Source: Chara braunii
Lineage: Eukaryota; Streptophyta; Charophyceae; Charales; Characeae
Assembly: GCA_003427395.1 (NCBI GenBank)
Contig: BFEA01000399.1
Span: forward strand, 417,652-458,475
Direction of reading: 5' to 3'
DNA length: 40,824 nt
Below are positions 31,905-40,824 of the stretch, piece after piece (position 1 is the stretch's first letter; every line of letters starts with the position of its first letter). The position numbers were made by a program, and so were the translations under genes. A model generated the notes under the pieces. That model saw nothing but the letters and a program-made list of their open reading frames with translations, made no database searches and was not told the DNA's origin.

Positions 31905-31909
31905 CACAC
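31858..31909 (-). mobile_element. tail-only insertion, poly(T) flanked by AGCACAC
   Basis: AGCACAC at 31858-31864 and 31903-31909 flanks about 38 T's and nothing else. The short direct repeat is consistent with a retroposition event that copied only the A tail. Confidence 0.6.
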
Positions 31910-32118
31910 ATGCAGTTCCAGATGCCCGTCTTTTTTCTTTTCTTTTCTTTTTTGGGCCATCGTCCTCCTCCTTCCTCCTCCTCTTCTTCCTCTTAGGACT
32001 TCTCCGTCTTCTGCTTGTGCGTTTGCTCAATGAATTGGGGTGGACACTAACGTGTTTGTTCCTGAATGGTTGGATGCTGCTAACGATTGATACTTTTGAA
32101 GTGGCTTCACTGCCGACA

Positions 32119-32217
32119 ACATTTCTCAATTTATGTACGGCATCCTTCATCAGGCAGGGGCCATGCAAATCTTCTCTTTCTCTGTATAGTTCCGATCTCT
32201 TTAACAAATGTCCTGAA
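32119..32217 (-). pseudogene. diverged U6 snRNA pseudogene
   Basis: The minus strand reads AGGACATTTGTTAAAGAGAT, ACTATACAGAGAAAGAGAAG, ATTTGCATGGCCCCTGC and AAGGATGCCGTACATAAATT, then GAGAAATG, which follows U6 in order with substitutions and small insertions. No tail or TSD was seen at the U6 3' side. Confidence 0.8.
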
Positions 32218-32248
32218 GGCTGCCCTTATTAATATTTTATAAAACTGC

Positions 32249-32357
32249 TACCGTCTTCACCCGAATAGAACGCCCGGTCATTATACCTGTATCTGGCCTC
32301 GGAATTGTACCAGATATGGTTATAACGACCGGGCGTTCTATTCGGGTGAAGGCAGTA
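32249..32357. mobile_element. TA-flanked palindromic MITE, best complete copy
   Basis: 109 bp including the flanking TA on each side. The left repeat, CCGTCTTCACCCGAATAGAA then CGCCCGGTCATTAT, is mirrored at the right by ATAACGACCGGGCGTTCTAT then TCGGGTGAAGGCAG. The interior is short and non-coding. TA duplication with inverted ends fits Tc1/mariner (Stowaway-type) MITEs; this is inferred from structure. Confidence 0.8.
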
Positions 32358-32685
32358 GGGCTTTTGAGAACAAGCTGGCTGTGCATAATACACAGTCCTC
32401 CCACAAGACAGACACCCATGACAGCAAGCATGCAATGAAACCGAATCAGTCAATAACCGTCCATGCCCGGGAGAAAAACATGACAGGCTGACATTCGAAT
32501 GCATGGAACGATCCGATCGCCGATCGGAGATCTGAATTTCTTTCTCTTTCCTACGTCCGTAGTATAATACAAACTCAATCGTTCCTATGTACATGCTCCA
32601 TAAACATTTATCCGCCATCACAAACAGTTTTTCACCTAGGCTGCTAGGCAGGTTGGCAGCACTGAGAACCATTTCTATTGCAGCC

Positions 32686-35600
32686 TCACGGCAGCCGCTT
32701 TCCTTCCCCACCCACTTGTTCACAGTGATGTTCCGTACCTTCATGGGTGAGTTGGGGAGGGGGGCAGCGTTGCTGCTGCCCACTTGGATAATGATAACCG
32801 GCCGCGTCGATCTCCTCGTACAGTCTCCCCAAAGCTGTTTGCAGCAGTGGGTTCGGATCGTCTGGCTCGAACGAACTCTCGCATACACGAACCAAAGCAG
32901 TGAAAGTGACATCGTCTGGCGTGTAACCGCGGGACTTCAATCGCTCGAACAGGCGTAGAGCCATCTCCCACTCCCCGCACTGACCACAACACTGGATCAG
33001 CTGGTTGTAGATAACGGTGTTGGCTTCCACTCCATCTTCCTCTTCCATTCTATTCAGAAATTTGACTGCTTCCTTCAGTTGACAACTCTTCACAAGGCTG
33101 CTGATCAGCGCACTGTACGTCATCACTGTCGGAGTGATGCCAATCTCACGCATTTCCTTGAAATAGGCCTGCGCGATGTCGTGTTTGCCGCCTCGTACAA
33201 GCGCATTGATCAGATGGGCATATGTCACACTGGTTGGCGGGACGCCTTTCTGTTCCATGCTCTTGAACACTTTGACAGCTCTCTCTGGCTGACCCCATCG
33301 TCCTAGAATGCCGATCAACTGCGTGTGGAGGATTACGTTCTTTTCGAAACCTCGGCTCTCAAGATGGTCCAAGAGTGCGATCGCTCGCTCCCAGTTGCCG
33401 TGCTTGCCGAGCCAACGAATAACCTTGCACACGGTCTTGCTGTCAAGCTCTCCTGTCCAGATTCGTAGTATCGGCTTCATGTCTTGATACCAAGGAAGGC
33501 AATGGAGAGCCTCGGCCAGCTCTGCGACATTCGACAGCGGAAGCGGGGTTTCTATCCAGTCCCTCTGCAGCAACTGATTGCTGCGTATGCTTCCCCCCCC
33601 ATCCTCCTCCTGCAAGGTGTCAGCCTCCTCTCTCAGCAGAATCCCCCGCGCGGCCATATCCCTCTCAATCATCTCCATCTCTGCGCCTCGTCCACATAGC
33701 TTCAGAACATTCAGCAGGGTCCTGTAGGTGACTTCGTTCGGCCGACAGCCTTCGAGCAGCATTCCTTCGTATACCTCAAGAGCCACAGCCCATTGGCGAC
33801 TCTCTTCGCAGGCGCCGATGAGTGAACTGTAGCTGAAAACGTCCGGCACAAATCCCCCTTCGTCGAGCATCTGCTGAAATACTCGTGCGGCCTTCTTGTA
33901 CTCCCCTCGCCTTGAAAACCCACCAATCACTGCATTCCTCGTCACCTGATCGGGCGCACAGCCACCTCCCGCCAGCCACTCCTCCCTCATCTTTCTGTAC
34001 AAATGCAACGCTAGTTCCGCCTGTCCAGCGTCGCTCAAACACACGATGATGGTGTTCCACGTGAGGATGTCAAGTGCACATCCTTTCTCGTTCCGCGCCG
34101 CTTTTCCCTGCAGCTCTTTGAACCGTCGCAGAGCTTCTTCCCAACGACCTGCCTTCCCCAGCACTTCTATCATTGCAGTATACGTCAACGTGTCTGGCCG
34201 AATTCCTGCCGCCTCCATGCGCTGAAGCACCTGCAGCGCCCTCTCCCACTGTCCACCGGCACTCAACGTGCGAATTACTGTGTTACACGTCCTCACGTCC
34301 GGCTTCACGTTGTCTGCAGCCATACCTGAGAGGAATCGCAGAGCCTGCTGCCACTTTCCTGTTCGCTCGCAAACACTGAGGAGCGCATTGTATGTGACAA
34401 TGTCCGGACGATATCCTTCAGCCCGCATCTTCCCATACATCTCCATCGCCCGTGGGAGATCCTTAACCTTCGCGCACGTCGATATTAGGGCATTGTACGT
34501 GTACACGTTTGGTCGGATTCCCACGCCCACCATCATTGAGTAGACCTCCATTGCCAACGGAACGTCTTCCTTCCTGTCGATTTCACATCACGACATTGAC
34601 AACATAGATGTCAGAGTTCGGAGACAAAGAGCACCTCCCTGAGCTACAAGCTTGCTTGCTTGCCTCTTATCACATCTAGAAAGGCGAGACCCGTGTCATG
34701 TACGCTGTATGCAGAGGACACACATCTCAGCTTGCTGCTTTCTAAGCTTCTCTAGAACATGCCCTGCGCCCCTGTGCAATAGTCTCCAGTGTCGAAGGTG
34801 AGCCGCACATCTTAAGCTTGCTTCTTTCTACGTTTCTCCAGAACATGCCATGCGCCCCTTCTCAGAAGTCTCAAACTCAGAGACTATACGTGAAGAGTCC
34901 GACCGAAAAACAGAGTCAATTCACAAGCGTTCATTCTGCGCCAGGATCAAACTTTTTTTTTTTTTTTTTTTTTTAAATATGGCTTAATTTCTGGAATGCA
35001 GGATTTGAACCTGTCGAAGGTGAGCCACACATCTCAGCTTACTTCTTTCTAAGCTTTTCTCCAGAAAAACATGCCCTGCACCCCTGTTCAATTGTCTCTA
35101 GTGTTGAAGGTGAGCTTTTCGATACGTAGCAGCCAGTGTTCGCCCAAGGCACTGCATTGCAGAGGGTTCCATAGTCCCTACCGTCTCCACCCGAATAGAA
35201 CGCCTGGTCGTTATCGCTGCATCTAGACTGAAAGTTGCCCGGAATACAGCTACAACGAACGACCGGGGGCGTTCTATTCGGGTCAAGGCGGTAGTGTGGT
35301 TTTTGTACAAGGCGCTGGATTATGGCAGAGAGTTCTGCGGACTTCCCCCCCCCCAAAAAAAAGTTTTGGAACGACCGGGGGCGTTCTATTTAAAAACTCT
35401 GAACCGGGATCTATTTAAAAACGACTTCAAACTGGAGTAGTTCATTCAACCAAGGGGGGGGGGTGACTCTCTGAAGAGATTCAAGTCGAGGGCCGCCTGA
35501 CGGACAGACACCAGACAGACCCCTCTAAGTACCTCCTTTATACTATAAGCCAGTGTAGAGATAGGGAAAGGAGGAGGCAAATTTGAGCCCGAGGACACAA

Positions 35601-36156
35601 CTGTCCAGACAGTCCAGGTTTAATTATTGGCGAACTAAATGAACGAAACACGAGCCGGATTGAACCGGAGGACACCGTTCCTGACCCGTCTTCTTTGATA
35701 CTCCTCTGGTTCGCTGATTTTTTTTCTAGAATACATTCCCCCCAGGCCCAAAGAGTTTGCTGATTTTTTTTTTTGAATACATGCATCCCCCCAGGCCAGC
35801 AGAATTCTCTCCTGGATTGTGCAATCAGTCCAGGAACCCAGGAAAGAAACCCTCAGCCGACCTGCAGACGGTATAAGGATCGAAGTTTGCATGCCATGCT
35901 GCTCCACCAGCGCCGCTCACCTTCTACGTTGGTTGTGACTATCATAGTACTGACGGACAGAAGGCTACCAAAGAGCCTACCATCTTCACCCAAGTGAATG
36001 CCCGGTCATTATAGCCATATTTGGGGCATTTTTCAGTCCAGATGCAGCAATAATGACCGGGCGTTCTATTCGGGTGAAGACGGTAGTGCTTCAGAGAAAA
36101 ATGGATGCAAGGGGGGAAAAGGGGTCACAGGATGAGGTGAAGGGGGCCTGGAACGT

Positions 36157-36227
<71 letters not shown>

Positions 36228-37620
36228 GGGTTGAGGGAGGGAGGGAGGGAGCAGCACGCATCAACGGCTCTTCCTGAAAGCAGCCATAGGGAGGGAAGGG
36301 TGGGGATCTGATAAGTGTTTCACCGGTTCATCCATCAGGTGGTGGTTATACCCCAGAACAGCTGGCCCAGGATGCATTAATTGATACCCTTGGACACACC
36401 GGCTTACCCAAGAAAGGGTTTAGTTATATACCCTTGAGAGGACTCTTACGTCCAACTCGGCGATTTCCGGCAACCCTGCCAGCCTAGCAGTCTCGTCTGT
36501 CATGTTGACACCACTGATAAGACGACAGTATGTCTACAGTATGTCGGAGAAACCTTGTCTTCAGGACTTAGCACCGCTGCCTTTTTTTTTTTTTTTTTTT
36601 TTTTTTAATTTTATTTTATTTTATTTTATTTTATTTTATTTTATTTTATTTTATTTTATTTTATTTTATTTTATTTTATTTTATTTTATTTTTAAGCACC
36701 GCTGCCTCAAGTAGGGTGCAGCCCATCTTTGTAAACATGTTTCCCTATTGTCCTACTCTTTGAGTGTGTGTGGATTGGCTCGTAAATTTCAAAAGCTGTG
36801 ATGTCTTCTCTCTGCAAACTTTCCTCTCGTAAAATTTGCAGTTTTCATAAACACTTTCGATTGCTCGCGAGGACGGAGCCTCTCTGTAAATTTTCTGAGA
36901 GGATTTCCCTGCATGGCAGTGGTAAATTGGTAATGAAAAATTATTATTTGATTATTATGTGCCCAGTGTACTACCGTCTTCACCCGAATATCTGTATTTG
37001 ATGCAACTTTCAGTCCACATACGGCAATAATTACTGAGAGGATTTCCCTGCATGGCAGTGGTAAATTGGTAATGCAAAATTATTTTTTGATTATTATGCG
37101 CCCAGTGTACTACCNNNNTCTTATACACATCTAGATGTGTATAAGAGACAGGTGTACTACCGTCTTCACCCGAATATCTGTATTTGATGCAACTTTCAGT
37201 CCACATACGGCAATAATTACTGAGAGGATTTCCCTGCATGGCAGTGGTAAATTGGTAATGCAAAATTATTTTTTGATTATTATGCGCCCAGTGTACTACC
37301 GTCTTCACCCGAATATCTGTATTTGATGCAACTTCCAGTCCACATACGGCAATAATTACCGGGCATTCGATTCGGGTGAAGACGGTACTTTTCATAACAT
37401 ATATAAATTGATTTGCACAAAAATTAACAGGATACGCCAAAAATGCGCCTATAGCTAGGCTACCAGAATGTCCCGGGACCACTTGCTCGGCCGGGCCAAA
37501 ATAAAAATTAAAATAAAATGTTTTTTTTTTTTTTTTTTTTTTTTTTTGGTGAAGAATTTCGATGTGACCCTGAGGCAAAAGTTGTTCAGTTTTTTTTCCT
37601 GCAAAAAAAATTTTGTTATA

Positions 37621-37697
<77 letters not shown>

Positions 37698-39896
37698 CCT
37701 GGGACCTTTGGTCCTTGCACTGCCGGGCCGCCCGGGCAAACTACTAGGCGACCTGGGCGGCCCGGCTGGTAGCCTACCTAGGCCTATAGCACTAAACAAA
37801 ATGGGTAGTACTTTCATCATCCTTTGCCTGCACGTCTCAATGGCCCGTAGTCACAGCCAGTAGTTCCATATACCATTCTGAACCTGAAGCGTAAACAGTC
37901 TCAGGTACCAGTACCAGACCTTGGTCCCTGCGTTGGACTACGCACAGGCCCAGGTACCAGTTACACTTGGTTCCACTGTTCCACGTACGGTCTCCAATCT
38001 GGTTTGACACACAAACACAACAGCCGGATACTAAACTGAGGACCTTCTCTCCCTCCTCCGTTTTTTTTCTACTTCCATGTCAACATCAGCTATATTCACA
38101 TGCCATTCGTTCTCGCCCCCCCCCTCCTCCCTCCGATTGGAGCAGAAAGACGAAGGGNNAAGGNGGGGGGGGGGGGGGNCTTTCGCCTTNCGNCCCNCNN
38201 CTNNCGNGTGCCATCTCAGCACCATGATCAGCCTCTGTCCTCCTCCTTCTCCCCCCCCCCTCCGTCTTTCTGCTGCTCCTCCTCCTCCTCCTCCTCCTCC
38301 TCCTAACTCCACCACCAACAACACCACCAACTCTGCGATTCCGTAAAGAACAATGTAAAATAAGCGACAGAATGACACCGTTCCCGTCCTCCCTCCCTAC
38401 CTGCCCCTCTTCTTCCTACTTCACAGTCCCTCGTCCGCCTTCCCTGACCCTCTTCCTTCCCTTACCCTGTCCCTCTTCCTCCCCTTTCCCTGCCCCTTTT
38501 CCTCCTCCTCTTCTTCTTCATCCTCTTCATCCTCTTTCTCCCCTCCTCTACCTCGTCCTCTTCCTCCTCCTCTTCCTTCCTTTCCCTGTCCCTCTTCCTC
38601 CTCCTCTTCCTCCTCCTCCTCCTCTTTCTCCTCCTCTTTCTCCTCCTCCTCCTCCTCCTCCTCCTCCTCCTCCTCCTCCTCCTCATCATCATTATCATCA
38701 TCATCTACTATTGCCCACGTAAAACACGGTAAAAAGATTAACAAAATGATACTTTTGCCCTCCTTTTCCATCGCTCATCCCGTTATTATCAATTAACGGG
38801 TTTAAGTTACAGTTGGGCATCTTTCCATTCCCATAAACCTCCCTTTTCCTCCCCCCGCCCCCCCTCCTCCTCTCTTTACACCGCCTTCTCCATCCGCTTG
38901 GCCTCCTGCCTGTGATGAAAGTGATGTGCTATCTTCTTTCTCTCTAACTGTTTCAAGCCTCTCTCAGGTCCTTCATCCCTTCCACACATAGCTCCTACCC
39001 ACCTACCCATCCTCCACTTGCCATACCCATTTAGTAATTGCATTAAGTAATTGTAATTGGGCTAATTGCCTTTACATCGATATCGAGATCACTCACCTTG
39101 CTCCCGCTCTTCCCCTTTAAGCCCAGCACCACTTGTATCTTCCTCACCCACCCACACTTTTGTCCCCCCCTCCCATCTTTTTCGGTTCCTCTTATATTCT
39201 CTTCTCTGCGTTCCAAAACTACCTCCCTCCTCCTCTCTCCTCCCCCTCCCCAACTCCCCATGCCCATTTCATCCCCTCCATGCCATCAACTCCTCCACCT
39301 CCTCCTTCTCCTCCTCCTCCTCCTCCTCCTCCTCGTTATGTGTGCTCTTCCTCCGCACGCTCCCCGCCACCTCCACATTTTCTCAATCACCATCCTATTC
39401 TTCCCACTCTCTGCCCCCCCCCCCAACCCCCACCCCGCCTTTCGTAATCCCCTTGCACCCTAACATACCCCACTCCTCCCCCCGATAACAACATCCTTCC
39501 TCTTTCTGCCACAGGCATAGTTACGCACCCTCCAATATTCACAATTATTACAATAAAAAAGCCAAAAAAATCGTTAAGGTCGTTCGGCTAAAACAACAAA
39601 CAAAAAATTCTACAATTGGAAAACCAGAAAAAGCCAAAAGGCCCATCTTGCTGAACGGTACACCCACGTACCAGTTCATGCACAAATCATGAGTTCATAT
39701 CTTCAACTGATGGAATCAAAAAAAAAAAAAAAGAAACAATTAGAAAAACCCAATTAGGGGTTCGCATATTTTCGATGAAGAGCTAGCTAGCAAGAAACGG
39801 TAAGAACAAAGATTAGAACCAACCTTTTCATTTTTTTATTTTTATTTTTTTCTTCTTTGCAAAGGAAGCATCTCAATGTCCATCCGCCTAATAAAA

Positions 39897-39930
<34 letters not shown>

Positions 39931-40814
39931 TAATAATAAAATAAAAAATAGAAAGAAAAAAAAAAGTCCATACGCCAGATGCAAAAAAACAGCCACCCAA
40001 CCAACCAACCTTACCTAATGCAAACGCCCAACACCGCATTATACATGCGCTCGTCCGTTGTTATATCTTCAAACCTCTCAAGCCACGTGAGCATTAGCTG
40101 AAGTGTGCCCATGCGTCCAGCATTTCCCACCTTCGTCAACAATAATGTCATCTTCTTGACATCTCTGCGGAACGGACATCTGCTCATCACATCATGCACG
40201 AAACTCACGGCGTCCTGCTCCATCTCCCCTCCTCCTCCTTCTTCTCCTCCTCCTCCTCCTCTCCTCCATTCCCACCCTCCTCTCATAGCCAGCAACTCGT
40301 TTAATGAGGACTCTAGGAGCAAACTCAGATCTCTCACTGTCCTGTTCGGCAGTTGCACCGTTACTTTCGGATAAGAGATTCTCCACCGGGGCCACTTGCC
40401 TTTGGTCAGTTGGGATCGGGACCTCGATTTTTTTTTTGCCGGGCGCAAAAGATTCTCCCCTCTCCGAGAACACCGTGCAGTTGTACACCTTCCAGCGGGC
40501 ACTGTACCACCCCTACAAACGGCGCCCAACCCACAGACAGGAGCAACGATGGAAAACGATGATGGCGATGAGGATGAGGAGAAGGAGGAGGAGGAGGAGG
40601 AGGAGGAGGAGGGAGGGGAAGGGGAGGAGGAAGAGGAGGAGCTGTTGTCATGTATAGTCATGATAGACTTTGGTCCATGGTCAATCCGAACGCCATTCTT
40701 CACTGAGATCCTTACACTTCCAGAGACACCATAGCCGACACCGTCTTCTTCTCCCTTCTGCTCTTCCTTCCACATTCTCTCTCTCTTCTTCGACACCCCC
40801 CTCCCCCGTGCCAT
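32686..40814 (-). CDS. P-class pentatricopeptide-repeat protein, two exons
   Basis: Coding parts on the minus strand are 40814-40015 and 34573-32686, joined across a GTAAGG...CGACAG intron. The split codon AGG (Arg) is completed by the junction, and the first PPR motif continues without a break (NAVLGVCI-R-KEDVPLAMEV). The product is 895 residues if translation starts at the GCCATGG site; no upstream stop is visible, so the true start may lie outside the window. The N-terminal ~200 residues are basic and contain Ser-rich and Gly/Glu-rich runs from simple repeats. About 15 PPR motifs of 35 residues follow, typified by VYTYNALISTC...GYRPD. Motifs 5-7 are slightly lengthened, and a degenerate spacer lies after motif 9. 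No E, DYW or SMR domain is present. Such proteins bind single-stranded RNA in chloroplasts or mitochondria for processing or stabilisation. I cannot name the orthologue or the target compartment. Confidence 0.92.
34719..35113. repeat. three diverged ~90-bp repeats in the PPR intron
   Basis: CACATCT.AGCTT.CT.CTTTCTAAGCTT..CCAGAA..ACATGCC.TGC.CCCC occurs at about 34719, 34805 and 35022. Each copy ends with a GTCTC..GT.GAAGGTGAG phrase or a remnant. The third is separated from the second by a T(24) run at 34951-34974 and other DNA. Confidence 0.7.
35179..35293. mobile_element. TA-flanked palindromic MITE in the PPR intron
   Basis: A complete copy, 115 bp including TA flanks, with CCGTCTCCACCCGAATAGAA at the left and GCGTTCTATTCGGGTCAAGG at the right. 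A detached right-end piece, GAACGACCGGGGGCGTTCTA, recurs at 35369-35390. Confidence 0.8.
35978..36085. mobile_element. TA-flanked palindromic MITE in the PPR intron
   Basis: Complete copy of 108 bp. The left end is CCATCTTCACCCAAGTGAAT and the right end CGTTCTATTCGGGTGAAGAC. The interior holds TTTCAGTCCAGATGCAGCAA, shared with other copies. Confidence 0.8.
36162..36224. repeat. GA microsatellite
   Basis: About 31 GA dinucleotides without interruption, in the PPR intron. The Arg-Glu frame it creates is not a gene. Confidence 0.95.
36570..36707 (-). mobile_element. tail-only insertion: poly(T) plus (TTTTA)n with 13-bp TSD
   Basis: AGCACCGCTGCCT lies at 36570-36582 and 36695-36707. The 112 bp between are only T's followed by about 18 TTTTA units. 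On the minus strand this reads (TAAAA)n followed by poly(A): a retroposon tail without a body. Confidence 0.85.
36895..37387. repeat. 139-bp tandem array containing MITE segments
   Basis: CTGAGAGGATTTCCCTGCAT begins units at 36895, 37034 and 37220. Each unit carries the MITE left end (CCGTCTTCACCCGAATATCT) and TTTCAGTCCACATACGGCAA. A complete MITE with both ends closes the array at 37297-37387. Part of the array is a false duplicate: 36966-37114 and 37152-37300 look identical and flank a library adapter. The real array probably has two units. Confidence 0.75.
37114..37151. other. second Nextera mate-pair junction adapter, partly masked
   Basis: TCTTATACACATCT followed by AGATGTGTATAAGAGACAG, with four N's (37115-37118) covering the missing start of the 38-bp junction adapter. 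As at 5722, identical sequence lies on both sides. Confidence 0.95.
37447..37790. mobile_element. MITE with 9-bp TSD, second copy (Mutator-like)
   Basis: GCCTATAGC lies at 37447-37455 and 37782-37790. The ends are inverted: TAGGCTACCAG at the left, and CTGGTAGCCTACCTAG at the right. The interior has the same GAATTTCGATGTGACCCTGA segment as the element at 24495-24688, in reverse orientation, but is swollen by T homopolymers (about 37520-37548 and 37626-37697). GC-rich subterminal GCCGGGCC..CCCGG motifs are shared. Confidence 0.8.
38155..38213. other. low-quality stretch with scattered N bases
   Basis: About fifteen isolated N's surround a G homopolymer. No feature should be read here; it lies inside the PPR intron. 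Confidence 0.9.
38372..38705. repeat. CCT/TCC-rich polypyrimidine tract in the PPR intron
   Basis: Nearly pure pyrimidine on the plus strand, ending in (TCC)n and then (ATC)n. On the transcribed strand of the PPR gene it is a purine-rich GGA tract. Long Glu, Arg, Pro or Leu frames across it on either strand are artefacts of composition. Shorter CCT tracts recur at 38275-38305 and 39295-39335. Confidence 0.9.
39890..39960. repeat. ATA/AAT microsatellite
   Basis: About ten AAT units with flanking A-rich DNA, about 55-125 bp downstream of the PPR exon 1 donor on the minus strand. Confidence 0.9.
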
Positions 40815-40824
40815 GGCGGTGTCC

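Noticed and set aside
36053-36277. Arg-Glu repeat frame
   Set aside because: It is the translation of a GA microsatellite.
38421-38771. Glu-rich, Arg-rich and Pro-rich open frames
   Set aside because: They are translations of a CCT/GGA simple repeat inside the PPR intron.
1-40824. CRISPR arrays, tRNA or rRNA genes
   Set aside because: The tandem repeats lack unique spacers of regular length, and no tRNA cloverleaf or rRNA core sequence was recognised by eye. A covariance-model scan would be more sensitive.

Overview
The window looks like nuclear DNA of a streptophyte, meaning a land plant or one of its algal relatives. Two genes support this: a plant-type RBL rhomboid and a long P-class pentatricopeptide-repeat (PPR) protein, both split by GT-AG introns. 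A decayed retrotransposon gag with a CKYC zinc knuckle resembles elements I associate with the charophyte alga Chara, but that species hint is from memory only. There are no bacterial-type operons, tRNAs or rRNAs. The rest is mobile-element debris, simple repeats and assembly artefacts.

Layout. 1-3.5 kb: low-complexity GGA/GA DNA, a 44-bp minisatellite and a degenerate ~120-bp tandem array. 3.5-3.9 kb: a long inverted repeat beside direct repeats. 4-8.5 kb: no convincing gene; it holds a 19-bp tandem repeat, a U6 snRNA pseudogene and a false 360-bp duplication around a leftover sequencing-library adapter. 8.6-13.7 kb: two heavily mutated element-derived reading frames, the second a recognisable gag. 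14-16.7 kb: small hairpins, CT repeats and a MITE flanked by TTA. 17.7-22.3 kb, plus strand: a six-exon RBL-type rhomboid of about 347 residues. 22.2-24.5 kb: tandem and segmental duplications and a perfect 19-bp hairpin. 25.6-26.7 kb, plus strand: a tentative two-exon orphan gene behind a TATA box. 25-32.3 kb: a dense retroposon zone with a truncated LINE, three copies of a SINE-like element, six U6-derived sequences and tail-only insertions with target-site duplications (TSDs). 32.7-40.8 kb, minus strand: a PPR gene of about 895 residues whose single 5.4-kb intron is packed with MITEs, tandem repeats, poly(T) and CCT tracts.

The two confident genes are not functionally linked in any visible way. 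The rhomboid is a seven-segment membrane protein that keeps the catalytic Ser and His but has changed oxyanion-hole positions. The PPR protein should bind organellar RNA. The most unusual genomic feature is the number of U6-derived retrocopies, poly(A)-tail insertions and new-looking short repeat families: a TA-flanked MITE that also forms tandem arrays, a family with 9-bp TSDs, and a poly(A) SINE. Two embedded Nextera mate-pair junction adapters show that nearby exact duplications are assembly errors. Everything here was read by eye; no search or alignment program was run.
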